From Methyloligella sp. (GTDB lineage Bacteria > Pseudomonadota > Alphaproteobacteria > Rhizobiales > JALUTE01), in contig JALUTE010000223.1 in NCBI GenBank assembly GCA_027058255.1, forward strand, positions 1 to 13,590: a DNA stretch of 13,590 bases, written 5' to 3'. This document shows positions 1-6,556 of the stretch, piece by piece (positions within the stretch are counted from its first letter, which is position 1; each line of letters starts with the position of its first letter). The position numbers and the translations under genes are program-made. The notes below the pieces were generated by a model. The model was not told where the DNA came from and did no database searches. It saw only the letters and a program-made list of their open reading frames with translations.

Positions 1-1131
1 GTCGAGCGGCTGGAAGACCTCGACCGAGGCGCGCACGGCCGGCTCGGCCCGGATCAATGTCGCATGGCCGCCGAGGGTGGCGAGCACGCGGCGAATGTCC
101 GCCGCCCCCGCATCGGCCGAGGGCGGCACCTCCAGCCAGATCAGCCCGCCGGACCAGTCATAGGCGGCGTGAACGTCCATATAGCCGGAAATGGCATTCA
201 CCACCCGCGGCCCCATCTTCGGCGCCGTCGAGATGCGCCAGAGCGGATCGCTCCCGCCTTCCAGGAAGGCGAGCCGGCGCATGGCGCCCCAGAACGCCCG
301 CGAGGCGGCGTCATCCAGCGCCTCGGCCTTGCCATGGGCGGCGAAGCGCTCGGTGAGCTTGCCGGCGCGATAATCGAGGGATGAGGCGAAGCTCTCCAGC
401 CGAAGCGCGGTGATCGGCCCGCGCCGCCCTTCGACGAGCTCGGGATCGAGCCGGGCAACATGGGTGGGCTGAAGGTGCACCGTGCCGGACACCGCATAGG
501 GCGTGCTCATGGCCGCGCACATCACCTCGACGGCGATCTCGTCCGGCATGCCGGTGAAGAGGAGCGTGCGCACGGCCTCGGCACGCGGCAGCACCTTGAA
601 GGTGACCTCGGTGAGGACCGCCAGCGTGCCCCAGGAGCCAGCCAGCATCCGGGCCACGTCGTAGCCGGTGACGTTCTTCATCACGCGCCCGCCGGCCGAG
701 AAGCGCTCGCCGCGCCCGTTCACCGCCCGCACGCCCAGAAGATGGTCCCGGGCCGCTCCGGCGAGGATGCGGCGCGGCCCGGAGATGTTCGCGGCCGCAA
801 CGGCGCCGATGGTGGTCTGCCCAGACTCGCCGCCCACGATGGGTGCAAGGTCGATGGGCTCGAAGGCGAGCTCCTGCCCCTTGGCCTCGAGCTCGCGCTC
901 GATCTGGGCGAGGGGCGTGCCGGCACGAGCGGCGAGCACCATCTCGCTCGGCTCGTAGAGCGTGATGCCGCGCAGCATGCGGGTGGTGACCTGCGCCGCC
1001 GTCTGGAGCGGGCGCCCGATGGCCGACTTGGAGCCGGTGCCGAGAATCTCGAGGGGCGTGCCTGCGCCCGCCGCCTCGGTGAGAATGTCCGCGAGCTCGG
1101 CCTCGTCGGCGGGTCTGAGGAGCTGTGCCAA
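1..1131 (-). CDS. glcE: Glycolate oxidase FAD-binding subunit GlcE (3' end cut by window edge)
   Basis: GlcE is the second FAD-type subunit of glycolate dehydrogenase (GlcDEF), which oxidises glycolate to glyoxylate and passes electrons to the respiratory chain at the membrane. The frame is open for 377 codons to the window edge with no stop; the family is about 350-410 residues, so only a short C-terminal piece should be missing. Visible FAD_binding_4 signatures are GTGSKSAIGRP (about residues 31-41), the glycine-rich VGGESGQTTIGAVAAANISG (99-118) and VMKNVTGYDVARMLAGSWG (150-168). The start is TTG at 1131: it is the first start codon after the in-frame upstream stop (TGA of glcD, 1146-1144) and follows a GGAGA ribosome binding site by about 7 bases. 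It lies 12 bases after glcD in the same frame, so the two are surely co-transcribed. Identification is firm; only the TTG start is inferred. Confidence 0.92.
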   Translation of the reverse strand, partial: MAQLLRPADEAELADILTEAAGAGTPLEILGTGSKSAIGRPLQTAAQVTTRMLRGITLYEPSEMVLAARAGTPLAQIERELEAKGQELAFEPIDLAPIVGGESGQTTIGAVAAANISGPRRILAGAARDHLLGVRAVNGRGERFSAGGRVMKNVTGYDVARMLAGSWGTLAVLTEVTFKVLPRAEAVRTLLFTGMPDEIAVEVMCAAMSTPYAVSGTVHLQPTHVARLDPELVEGRRGPITALRLESFASSLDYRAGKLTERFAAHGKAEALDDAASRAFWGAMRRLAFLEGGSDPLWRISTAPKMGPRVVNAISGYMDVHAAYDWSGGLIWLEVPPSADAGAADIRRVLATLGGHATLIRAEPAVRASVEVFQPLD

Positions 1132-1143
1132 GGCGCTGTCTCC

Positions 1144-2625
1144 TCAGGCGGCGCGAGCCGCATCCCGCGCATCGGCCTCGCCGGTCTCGCGGGCGCCCTC
1201 GCGCCCGTCGAGCGGAAAGACCTTGGCGGGGTTGAGCAGCCATTGCGGATCGAACACGGTCTTGAGCCGCATCTGCTGCACGAGGTCGGTATCCGTGTAC
1301 TGGGTGCGCATGAGATCGCGCTTCTCGATGCCGACGCCGTGCTCGCCCGTCAGGCAGCCGCCCACCTCCACGCACAGCTTCAGGATGTCCGCCCCGCAGG
1401 CCTCGGCCTTTTCAAGCTCGTCCGGATCGTTGGCATTGTAGAGGATGAGCGGGTGCAGATTGCCATCGCCCGCATGGAAGATGTTCGCGACCCGCAGGCC
1501 ATATGTGTCGCAGATCCTGCCGATCTCGGTCAGAACCTCCGGCAGCCGCGAGAGGGGGATGACGCCATCCATGCAGTAGTAGTCCGAGATCTGGCCCATG
1601 GCGCCGAAGGCGGATTTGCGCCCCTTCCAGATGGCGGCGCTCTCCTCGGCGCTCTGGCTGATGCGCACCGTCTTGGGATCGAAGGCCTCGGCGATCTCGC
1701 GCACCCGGGCGAGCAGGCTGTCGATCTCCTCGTCAGAGCCCTCGACCTCGACGATGAGCATCGCCTCCACGTCCCGCGGATAGCCGGCCTTGGCGAAATC
1801 ATCGCAGACATGAATGGCGGGCTTGTCCATGAACTCGATGGCCACCGGCACGATCCCCGCCCCGATGATCGCGGCGACACAGGCGCCTGCCGCCTCGCTC
1901 GAGCCAAAGCCGAGCAGCATGGGCCGCGCCCCCTCGGCGGCCTTGAGAATGCGCACCGTCGCCTCGGTGACGATGCCGAGCTGGCCTTCCGACCCGATCA
2001 CCAGCGCCGCCAGATCATAGCCGGCGGCATCGAGATGCGCGCCGCCGACCTCCAGGATCTCGCCGTTCATCAGAACCATCTTGAAGCCGAGGACATTGTT
2101 GGTGGTCACGCCATATTTCAGGCAGTGGGCGCCGCCCGAGTTCATGGCGATGTTTCCCGCAAGCGTGCAAGCGAGCTGGGAGGAGGGATCGGGCGCATAG
2201 AAGAAGCCCTCCTTAGCGACCGCAGAGGAGATGGCGAGATTGGTGATGCCGGTCTCGACCCGCGCGATGCGGTTGTCATAGTCGATCTCGAGAATGCGGT
2301 TCATGCGCGAGACGCCGATCACGACCGCATCCTCCGCCGGCAGGGCACCGCCGCAAAGCGATGTGCCCGCACCGCGCGGAATGACCTTGATGCCATGGCC
2401 GCTGCAATATTTCAGGCAGGCGGCGACCTCGGCGGTGCTTTGCGGCAGCACCACGGCGAGCGGCATGGCATGATAGGCCGTCAGCGCGTCCGCCTCGAAA
2501 GCGCGCCGTCCGTCCTCGTCGGCGATGACGGCCGCCTCGCCCACAAGGCGCCGGAGGTCGGCGACGATCCGATCGCGCTCCGCGAGGATGCGCGCATCGG
2601 GGGCGGGCATTGCGAGATGCGACAT
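1144..2625 (-). CDS. glcD: Glycolate oxidase subunit GlcD (FAD-linked)
   Basis: This is the catalytic FAD subunit of glycolate dehydrogenase, acting with GlcE and the iron-sulfur subunit GlcF in glycolate/glyoxylate metabolism. At 493 residues it has the family's usual length. An FAD_binding_4 domain covers about residues 55-195, with PRGAGTSLCGG (83-93) and GNIAMNSGGAHCLKYGV (157-173). An FAD-linked oxidase C-terminal domain follows, with HAGDGNLHP (384-392) and GEHGVG (427-432), whose histidines are typical of the GlcD/D-lactate dehydrogenase family. The ATG at 2625 has a GAAGGAG ribosome binding site 6 bases upstream. It is the first gene of a glcDE(F) unit divergent from a LysR regulator. 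The Ala/Arg/Glu-rich tail after residue 473 looks poorly conserved. D-lactate dehydrogenase is the main alternative, but glcE next door favours glycolate. Confidence 0.95.
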   Translation of the reverse strand: MSHLAMPAPDARILAERDRIVADLRRLVGEAAVIADEDGRRAFEADALTAYHAMPLAVVLPQSTAEVAACLKYCSGHGIKVIPRGAGTSLCGGALPAEDAVVIGVSRMNRILEIDYDNRIARVETGITNLAISSAVAKEGFFYAPDPSSQLACTLAGNIAMNSGGAHCLKYGVTTNNVLGFKMVLMNGEILEVGGAHLDAAGYDLAALVIGSEGQLGIVTEATVRILKAAEGARPMLLGFGSSEAAGACVAAIIGAGIVPVAIEFMDKPAIHVCDDFAKAGYPRDVEAMLIVEVEGSDEEIDSLLARVREIAEAFDPKTVRISQSAEESAAIWKGRKSAFGAMGQISDYYCMDGVIPLSRLPEVLTEIGRICDTYGLRVANIFHAGDGNLHPLILYNANDPDELEKAEACGADILKLCVEVGGCLTGEHGVGIEKRDLMRTQYTDTDLVQQMRLKTVFDPQWLLNPAKVFPLDGREGARETGEADARDAARAA

Positions 2626-2998
2626 GTGCGCTCCTTCGCTCCGATTGCTGGCGCCGGCGCCCGCGCGCTCGGCTTGGGTCTCTGCGGTCGACTATACCGC
2701 GCCGGGCCGCCCGGAGGGAACCGTCCGAGAGGCGTATCCGGCGCGCTCCGGATGCCGTTCGCAAGGGTGCGACAAAATTAGACTTTCCAGGCAGGTGATG
2801 CTATTTCACATTCCATCCTGGGTTGTGCGGCAGATTTTCACTTTTGTTGAAAATGGAAGGGCCAAGCCGCCGACCCGCCGCGTGGGGCGCCGAGTGGATG
2901 GGCGAAAGCGCAGCTTGGGCCGCCGAGCGCGATCGGAGGTGACGGGCATGTGCCCGCGATCGCGACGCTGTTGTGATGATCGAGACGGGTGACCATCG
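2626..2998. other. Divergent glcD / LysR intergenic region
   Basis: This 373-bp gap holds no convincing gene; the frames open across it have no coding character. It should carry the promoters of both flanking genes. About 2770-2870 is distinctly richer in A/T than the surroundings, as expected of a promoter/operator zone. Perfect short inverted repeats are visible: CCGGGC-1-GCCCGG at 2702-2714, ATCCGG-6-CCGGAT at 2736-2753 (probably in the glcD leader), ATTTTCA-7-TGAAAAT at 2834-2854 (listed separately) and CGGGCA-2-TGCCCG at 2943-2956, some 43 bases before the LysR start. I could not pick out confident -35/-10 pairs. Confidence 0.6.
2834..2854. promoter_or_regulatory. Perfect inverted repeat, candidate LysR-type operator
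   Basis: Arms ATTTTCA (2834-2840) and TGAAAAT (2848-2854) are exact reverse complements around a 7-base spacer. The core fits the T-N11-A pattern of LysR-type binding sites (T2838 to A2850). It lies in the AT-rich part of the gap, about 145 bases before the LysR start and 209 before glcD, a typical place for an autoregulatory and activating site. Use by the adjacent LysR protein is inferred from position and symmetry. Confidence 0.45.
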
Positions 2999-3952
2999 GT
3001 GACGGCAATCACGGATCTGGAAATATTTGCGCGGGTGGCGCGGACCTGCAACATGTCGGAAGCCGGGCGCGAGATGGGACTCTCGCCGGCGGTTGTGAGC
3101 AAGCGCGTGAGCATGCTGGAGGAGCGCCTCGGCGCGCGTCTCTTTCAGCGCACGACGCGCCAGCTCACATTGACGGAGACGGGTGCGGGCTATTTCAAGC
3201 GCGTGGTCGATATCCTCAACCTGATCGAGGAGGCGGAGGATTTCGTCAATCGGCGCAATGAGAGTCCCCAGGGCGTTCTGCGCGTCTCCGCGCCGACCTC
3301 CTTCTCGCGCCTGCACATCGCGCCCTATCTGGCGCAGTTCCTGGAGCGCTATCCGGGCATCCGGCTGGATTTTCATCTGACCGACCAGTTCGTGGATATC
3401 ATCCGCGAGGGCTATGACGTGGCGATCCGGATCGGCGAGCTGAAGGATTCAAGTCTCGTCGCCAAGAAGCTCGCCCCCAATCATCGCGTGCTCTGCGCCT
3501 CGCCCGACTATCTGCGCAAGGCGGGCGTGCCCAGGACCCTGCGCGACCTCGAGGGGCACAATTGCTTTACCGCCTTCGCCCAGGCCGAGTGGCGACTCGA
3601 GGGGCCGAACGGAAAGTTCCACAATGTCCGGGTGCGCGGCAACATCCGCACCAATTCGAGCGAGTTCATTCGCGAGGCCCTGCTGGCCGGGCTCGGAATC
3701 GCGCTGCGCTCCACCTGGGACATCGCCTCCGAGTTGAAGCGCGGCGACCTTCTGCGCGTTCTTCCCGAATATCGCGGCTCCAGCAATGTGGCCGTCTTCG
3801 CCGTCTATCCGAGCCGGGAGTTCATGCCGCAGAAGGTGAGCGTCTTCATCGACTTTCTCACGAACCTCTATGGGCGGGGCGTTCCCTATTGGGACCGCGA
3901 TCTCAATCTCGATGAGGCTGTGGCCTGCGACCTCGTCAAGGACCCGACCTGA
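2999..3952 (+). CDS. LysR-family transcriptional regulator
   Basis: A 317-residue LysR-type regulator of standard length. The N-terminal winged helix-turn-helix (about residues 5-63) is clear, with NMSEAGREMGLSPAVVSKRV as the helix-turn-helix and RLFQRTTRQLTLTETG after it. A substrate-binding domain covers about 92-295 (for example FSRLHIAPYLAQFLERYPGI and GYDVAIRIG). It resembles the DmlR/CrgA-like branch of the family. The start is GTG at 2999: an in-frame stop lies only 9 bases upstream, so it is the first possible start, and it gives the usual N-terminus (ITDLEIFARVA). The ribosome binding site is weak (GAGACGG region). Divergence from glcD suggests it controls glycolate oxidation genes and itself, but the effector is unknown. 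Confidence 0.92.
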   Translation: MTAITDLEIFARVARTCNMSEAGREMGLSPAVVSKRVSMLEERLGARLFQRTTRQLTLTETGAGYFKRVVDILNLIEEAEDFVNRRNESPQGVLRVSAPTSFSRLHIAPYLAQFLERYPGIRLDFHLTDQFVDIIREGYDVAIRIGELKDSSLVAKKLAPNHRVLCASPDYLRKAGVPRTLRDLEGHNCFTAFAQAEWRLEGPNGKFHNVRVRGNIRTNSSEFIREALLAGLGIALRSTWDIASELKRGDLLRVLPEYRGSSNVAVFAVYPSREFMPQKVSVFIDFLTNLYGRGVPYWDRDLNLDEAVACDLVKDPT

Positions 3953-4015
3953 GAGCGCTGCTGCCGACAGCGGTCACTGTGGTCTGCGCAGCACTGCTGC
4001 AGCCCCTCGCGCAGG
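3953..4015. other. Convergent gap after the LysR gene, weak hairpins
   Basis: These 63 bases separate the converging LysR and anti-sigma genes. They contain short hairpin-forming repeats, CGCTG-7-CAGCG at 3956-3972 and GCAGC-3-GCTGC near 3989-4001, but no T tract on either strand. They may help end transcription in both directions, though this is weak evidence. Confidence 0.25.
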
Positions 4016-4816
4016 CTATTCGAGCTGCTCATACATGGTCTTCGCGATCCGGAGCAGCCGCTGGCGCGGGAGCTCCGCCGTCAGCGCAAAGGCCAGCGGC
4101 GCGTCGATCCAGTAGAAGGCGGACAGCCCCTCATAGGAGACATACTGGAAGGCGGTGTTGGGCTCGTCCACGCGCCGGCGCAAATAGACCGTGAGGCGCC
4201 GGCCGGTCCCGTCCTCATACATGAACAGCGCCGCCGGGCGGCCATTGTCGGGAAGGAGCCGGCCGCCGACGAGCCGAAAGCCATGACTGCGAAAGTCCGG
4301 TGCGCGCACCGGCTCGCCGATGCGCTTGGTCAGCCATTTGACGAGATGGGCCTCTTGCCGGGCGTCCACCTCCACGGGATGGCGAACTTCCGAGACATAG
4401 ACCCGGTACGCGCCGAGCGCGCGGTCGACGAGCATGGGGCGCGCAGGCTTTTGCGGCCCGACGCCCGGCAGCAGATCGGCCGGCAGATGGTGGGCGGTGA
4501 GCACGCCGAGCCCATAGCCCGCAACGCCGATGGCCAGCACAAGGGCGATGGAGGCGGCGAGGCGGGCGAGGCGCCGATGCGGAGACGGCGCCTCGAGGCG
4601 TGCCAGCGTCTCCTCCATCCGGTCCGGAAGCGGGGCATCGAGCAGGGCGCCATAGCTGCGGTGCAGCGCGTCATTGATCCGCCGATAGGCACGGATGCGG
4701 GCCTTGATATCGGGATGCGCCTCGAGCCAGGCCTCGACCGCGCGCCGGTCCGCGGCGGTCAGCTCGCCATCCAGATAGGCGTGCAGCCAGCTCTCGCTGA
4801 AACCGTCTGCGCTCAC
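4016..4816 (-). CDS. Membrane-bound anti-sigma factor for the adjacent ECF sigma
   Basis: This 266-residue protein has the layout of an ECF anti-sigma factor. A cytoplasmic helical domain comes first (about residues 8-70, with LHAYLDGELTAADRRAVEAWL like other anti-sigma N-termini). One membrane segment follows (about 84-106), then a periplasmic domain of roughly 160 residues. The Cys residues of the zinc-binding anti-sigma motif (HxxxCxxC) are absent, so sensing by thiol oxidation in this domain is unlikely. The start is GTG at 4816, overlapping the sigma stop by four bases (GTGA) and preceded by AGGAGG about 6 bases upstream, which implies translational coupling. It should hold the sigma factor inactive until an envelope signal is sensed. 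The role comes from architecture and context; the signal is unknown. The conserved-looking periplasmic part could bind a ligand or redox partner. Confidence 0.85.
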   Translation of the reverse strand: MSADGFSESWLHAYLDGELTAADRRAVEAWLEAHPDIKARIRAYRRINDALHRSYGALLDAPLPDRMEETLARLEAPSPHRRLARLAASIALVLAIGVAGYGLGVLTAHHLPADLLPGVGPQKPARPMLVDRALGAYRVYVSEVRHPVEVDARQEAHLVKWLTKRIGEPVRAPDFRSHGFRLVGGRLLPDNGRPAALFMYEDGTGRRLTVYLRRRVDEPNTAFQYVSYEGLSAFYWIDAPLAFALTAELPRQRLLRIAKTMYEQLE

Positions 4817-5328
4817 TTGATCCTCCTGAGGGACGGCCGCGACCGCCCGTCCCCGGTCTCCTGCATGAGAACGCGCAACTTCTCTCGCCCTCGCGCAAGC
4901 CGCGACATCACCGTGCCGGCAGGGATGCCGAGCACCGCTGCCGCCTCGGCATAGCTCAAGCCCTCGAGCCCCACGAGAAGAACCACCGCCCTCTGCTCCT
5001 CGCTGAGCTGTTGCAAGGCCCGGTCCATGTCCCCGGCGGACGCATGGGTCTGCGGATCGGCGCCCTGATGGCGGGCATCCCTTTCGTCATAGGCCACATG
5101 CACGGGCCTGCGCGCGCGCCGGCGCATGGCGTCGGCATGAATGTTGTGCAGGATGGTGAACAGCCATCGGCGCGGGCTCTCGCCATGGCGCCACTGATCG
5201 AGGCGTGTGAGCGCCCGCTCCAGGCAGTCCTGCACCAGATCGTCCGCGGCATCGCCATCGCCGGTCAGCGCCCGCGCATAGCGCCTGAGGCGCGGGATCT
5301 CGGCGGCGACCGCATCGCGACGGCTCAT
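4813..5328 (-). CDS. ECF-type RNA polymerase sigma factor (RpoE-like)
   Basis: A 171-residue group IV sigma factor that would direct RNA polymerase to a small stress regulon. Region 2 covers about residues 8-75 (RYARALTGDGDAADDLVQDC, then WLFTILHNIHADAMRRR). Region 4 covers about 103-155 (LSEEQRAVVLLVGLEGLSYA, then AAVLGIPAGTVMSRLARGRE, the promoter-binding helix-turn-helix). The ATG at 5328 follows a strong GGGAGGTGA ribosome binding site. The gene overlaps its anti-sigma factor by four bases. A cytochrome gene lies upstream on the same strand, separated by a strong hairpin, so the sigma gene may have its own promoter, though I see no clear GGAAC/CGTT-type element just before it. From memory, some ECF groups (such as ECF26) occur beside cytochrome genes; that assignment is tentative. 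Confidence 0.92.
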   Translation of the reverse strand: MSRRDAVAAEIPRLRRYARALTGDGDAADDLVQDCLERALTRLDQWRHGESPRRWLFTILHNIHADAMRRRARRPVHVAYDERDARHQGADPQTHASAGDMDRALQQLSEEQRAVVLLVGLEGLSYAEAAAVLGIPAGTVMSRLARGREKLRVLMQETGDGRSRPSLRRIK

Positions 5329-5374
5329 GCCAACTCACCTCCCGGCTCGTTCCCTCCCGGTCGCCAAGGCCGCA

Positions 5375-5408
5375 GGCGCGGGACGGTCCCATTGGACCGT
5401 CCCGCGCC
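5375..5408 (-). terminator. Perfect 15-bp hairpin after the cytochrome gene
   Basis: Arms at 5375-5389 and 5394-5408 are exact 15-base reverse complements around a 4-base loop, just downstream of the cytochrome stop on the minus strand. There is no T tract after the stem on either strand, so a classic intrinsic terminator is not certain. It could stop transcription, protect the cytochrome mRNA 3' end, or reduce read-through into the sigma gene. Confidence 0.55.
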
Positions 5409-5444
5409 ATGGGCACGGCTTCGGGCCTTGCTGTCGCTCGGCCC

Positions 5445-5906
5445 CTATTTCTTCTTCTCGGCCCGGTATTTCTCGTGGCACCCCTTACACGTCTTGATCA
5501 CGTCGCCAAAGGCCATCTTGAATGCGCCAAGGCCTTTCTTGGCCGCCTCGGCCGCCTCTTCCGCCTTGTCCTCCATGCCTTCCATCCGCTCGAGGAAGCC
5601 CTTCATGTCCTTCCAGATTTCCGCCTTGGCGCGGGTCTTCTCGCCCGTCTCCGAGCCCTTCGGGAAGAGGTGCTCGAGCCCATAGGCCGTCGCCGCGATC
5701 GTGCGCATGGCGAGCTCGGCCACCTGGGCGTCATAGGCCCGCTTGCCCTTGACCATGGCACCCGCCGTCATCGCCGCGAGCTTGTTGGTCTGCATCAGCT
5801 CCTTGCGCGCCTTGATCGGGCTTCCCGCATCCGCCGGCAGGCTGGAGGCGACCAGAAAACTGCCCAAAGCGATGCCGGCAGCGATGGTGAGGATGGATTT
5901 TCGCAT
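5445..5906 (-). CDS. Class II cytochrome c (c556-like), periplasmic
   Basis: A 153-residue exported haem protein. Residues 1-27 form a signal peptide (RK, hydrophobic stretch, cleavage probably after PADA). The haem attachment motif CKGCH is at 140-144, near the C-terminus, as in the cytochrome c'/c556 four-helix family. RKELMQTNKLAAMTAG (34-49) matches the N-terminal helix in which a Met (here M38) is the sixth haem ligand of low-spin c556, pointing to electron transfer rather than the five-coordinate gas-binding c' type. The ATG at 5906 is preferred over one 17 codons upstream because it begins the signal peptide and follows GGGAGA. The KYRAEKKK tail is basic. It lies just upstream of the ECF sigma/anti-sigma pair, so it may be a target or partner. 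The electron donor and acceptor are unknown. Confidence 0.9.
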   Translation of the reverse strand: MRKSILTIAAGIALGSFLVASSLPADAGSPIKARKELMQTNKLAAMTAGAMVKGKRAYDAQVAELAMRTIAATAYGLEHLFPKGSETGEKTRAKAEIWKDMKGFLERMEGMEDKAEEAAEAAKKGLGAFKMAFGDVIKTCKGCHEKYRAEKKK

Positions 5907-5907
5907 A

Positions 5908-5932
5908 TGTGATCTCCCTTGTGTGATCTCCC
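5908..5932 (-). repeat. Tandem duplication of the cytochrome ribosome binding site region
   Basis: An 11-base unit (TGTGATCTCCC on the plus strand) occurs at 5908-5918 and again at 5922-5932, a 14-base period. On the minus strand this gives two GGGAGATCACA copies, the nearer one serving as ribosome binding site for the cytochrome at 5906. A third GGGAG lies a little further upstream. The duplication may act as a standby ribosome site or be slippage drift. Confidence 0.6.
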
Positions 5933-5967
5933 GCGCGCGAGATGAACTCCCGTGCACGAGATGAAAT

Positions 5968-6068
5968 GGTCCGGCCCGGAATGGTCGATGGCGTGCCGCG
6001 ACACGATCACGAGCCTCGTGCGATGACGAGCAAGGTCCGGCCCGGCCGCCGGGAGGCCGAACCGGACC
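5968..6068. repeat. Direct repeat and large GC hairpin between cytochrome and His-rich genes
   Basis: GGTCCGGCCCGG occurs at 5968-5979 and 6034-6045. The second copy forms the left arm of a hairpin spanning 6034-6068: GGTCCGG (6034-6040) pairs with CCGGACC (6062-6068), with a further GGCC/GGCC pairing inside. A perfect short palindrome, CACGAG-1-CTCGTG, lies between the copies at 6008-6020. There is no T tract. It may be a transcription barrier or regulatory region ahead of the cytochrome gene. Confidence 0.4.
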
Positions 6069-6091
6069 CGTTCCGCGCCTCGTCCCTCGCG

Positions 6092-6128
6092 GGATCCGGC
6101 GCGAAAGCCGAGCTTATGTCCGGAATCC
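6092..6128 (-). terminator. Possible weak terminator hairpin after the small His-rich gene
   Basis: GGATCCGG (6092-6099) pairs with CCGGAATCC (6120-6128) with one bulged base and a 20-base loop. It starts 14 bases after the minus-strand stop of the gene at 6143-6394. No T run follows, so termination here is only a possibility. Confidence 0.25.
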
Positions 6129-6142
6129 GAAAGCGGTCTCGC

Positions 6143-6394
6143 TCACTTCATCTTGGTCATCAGCAGCCGAGCGGCCTCGGAGAGGGCATGCTCCGAGTCG
6201 TGGTGCTTGCCAGCCTTGTGCAGGGCCATGCCCTTGGCCTTGAGCGCCATGACGGCCTTCTTGTCCGCCGCAGAGAGCGTGACCTTACCGAGCGCGGCGT
6301 CGATGGCCTTGGCGTCCTTCGGGCAGTGATGGGCCGCGGCCGGGCTTGCCGCGAAGGCGATGAAGGCAGCCGCGATGGCGAGTGTTCTCGTCAT
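6143..6394 (-). CDS. Small secreted His-rich helical protein, function unknown
   Basis: An 83-residue protein I do not recognise as a named family. Residues 1-21 are a clear signal peptide (TRT, hydrophobic core, SPAAA cleavage site), so the mature protein of about 62 residues would be periplasmic. Its mature N-terminus would read HHC (22-24), and more histidines lie at 59, 64, 65 and 69. That suggests possible metal or haem binding, but no known motif proves it. There is one Cys and no lipobox. The C-terminal half looks like a helical hairpin of TPR-like character (GMALHKAGKHHDSEHALSEA). The ATG at 6394 follows a strong AAAGGAGGA ribosome binding site. It lies upstream of the cytochrome and ECF sigma genes on the same strand and has its own promoter candidate. 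Confidence 0.8.
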   Translation of the reverse strand: MTRTLAIAAAFIAFAASPAAAHHCPKDAKAIDAALGKVTLSAADKKAVMALKAKGMALHKAGKHHDSEHALSEAARLLMTKMK

Positions 6395-6436
6395 GGGGGA
6401 ACTCCTCCTTTGGGGTGCACGTCGCTTGTGGTGGGG

Positions 6437-6464
6437 TTAACGCCATCGGGGCGCGGATTATTCC
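6437..6464 (-). promoter_or_regulatory. Candidate ECF-type promoter for the small His-rich gene
   Basis: On the minus strand GGAAT (6464-6460) and CGTT (6442-6439) are separated by exactly 17 bases, close to the GGAAC-N16/17-CGTT pattern of alphaproteobacterial ECF (EcfG-type) promoters. It lies 45-70 bases before the ATG at 6394. Read as a housekeeping promoter it would be TTGGAA-N17-GCGTTA, with a poor -10. Whether the sigma factor at 4813-5328 uses it is inference; I found no matching element before the sigma or cytochrome genes. Confidence 0.35.
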
Positions 6465-6465
6465 A

Positions 6466-6497
6466 ATAAAAACGCACCACCCTGTGGGGCGGTGCGC
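6466..6497 (-). terminator. Intrinsic terminator of the aspartate aminotransferase gene
   Basis: On the minus strand a GC-rich hairpin (outer stem CGCACC with GGTGCG at 6473-6478 and 6491-6496, inner CCC/GGG, one mismatch) is followed directly by GTTTTTATT. It lies about 60 bases after the aatA stop. Stem plus T run is the classic rho-independent form and the clearest terminator in the window. The T run abuts the promoter candidate of the next gene. Confidence 0.8.
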
Positions 6498-6556
6498 AAG
6501 GCGGTGATGGTGTGCAAAGGGCGCGGGCTCGGGCACCCGCCGGCGGATTGCCGTTC

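Noticed and set aside
1131..1143. Possible gene break between glcD and glcE, since no ATG follows the glcD stop
   Set aside because: A TTG start with a ribosome binding site explains it, and glcE motifs run without interruption to the window edge.
2716..2740. GGAAC on the plus strand as an EcfG-type -35 element
   Set aside because: There is no CGTT 16-17 bases downstream, and it is poorly placed for either gene.
460..2781. 773-codon plus-strand open frame opposite glcD and glcE
   Set aside because: It is antisense to two firmly identified genes, and its Gly/Arg/His/Asp-rich composition is the usual mirror of GC-biased codons on the other strand.
5330..5355. GGAAC on the minus strand just before the ECF sigma gene as an autoregulatory promoter
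   Set aside because: It overlaps the ribosome binding site zone, no CGTT follows at the right spacing, and a transcript starting there would lack a leader.
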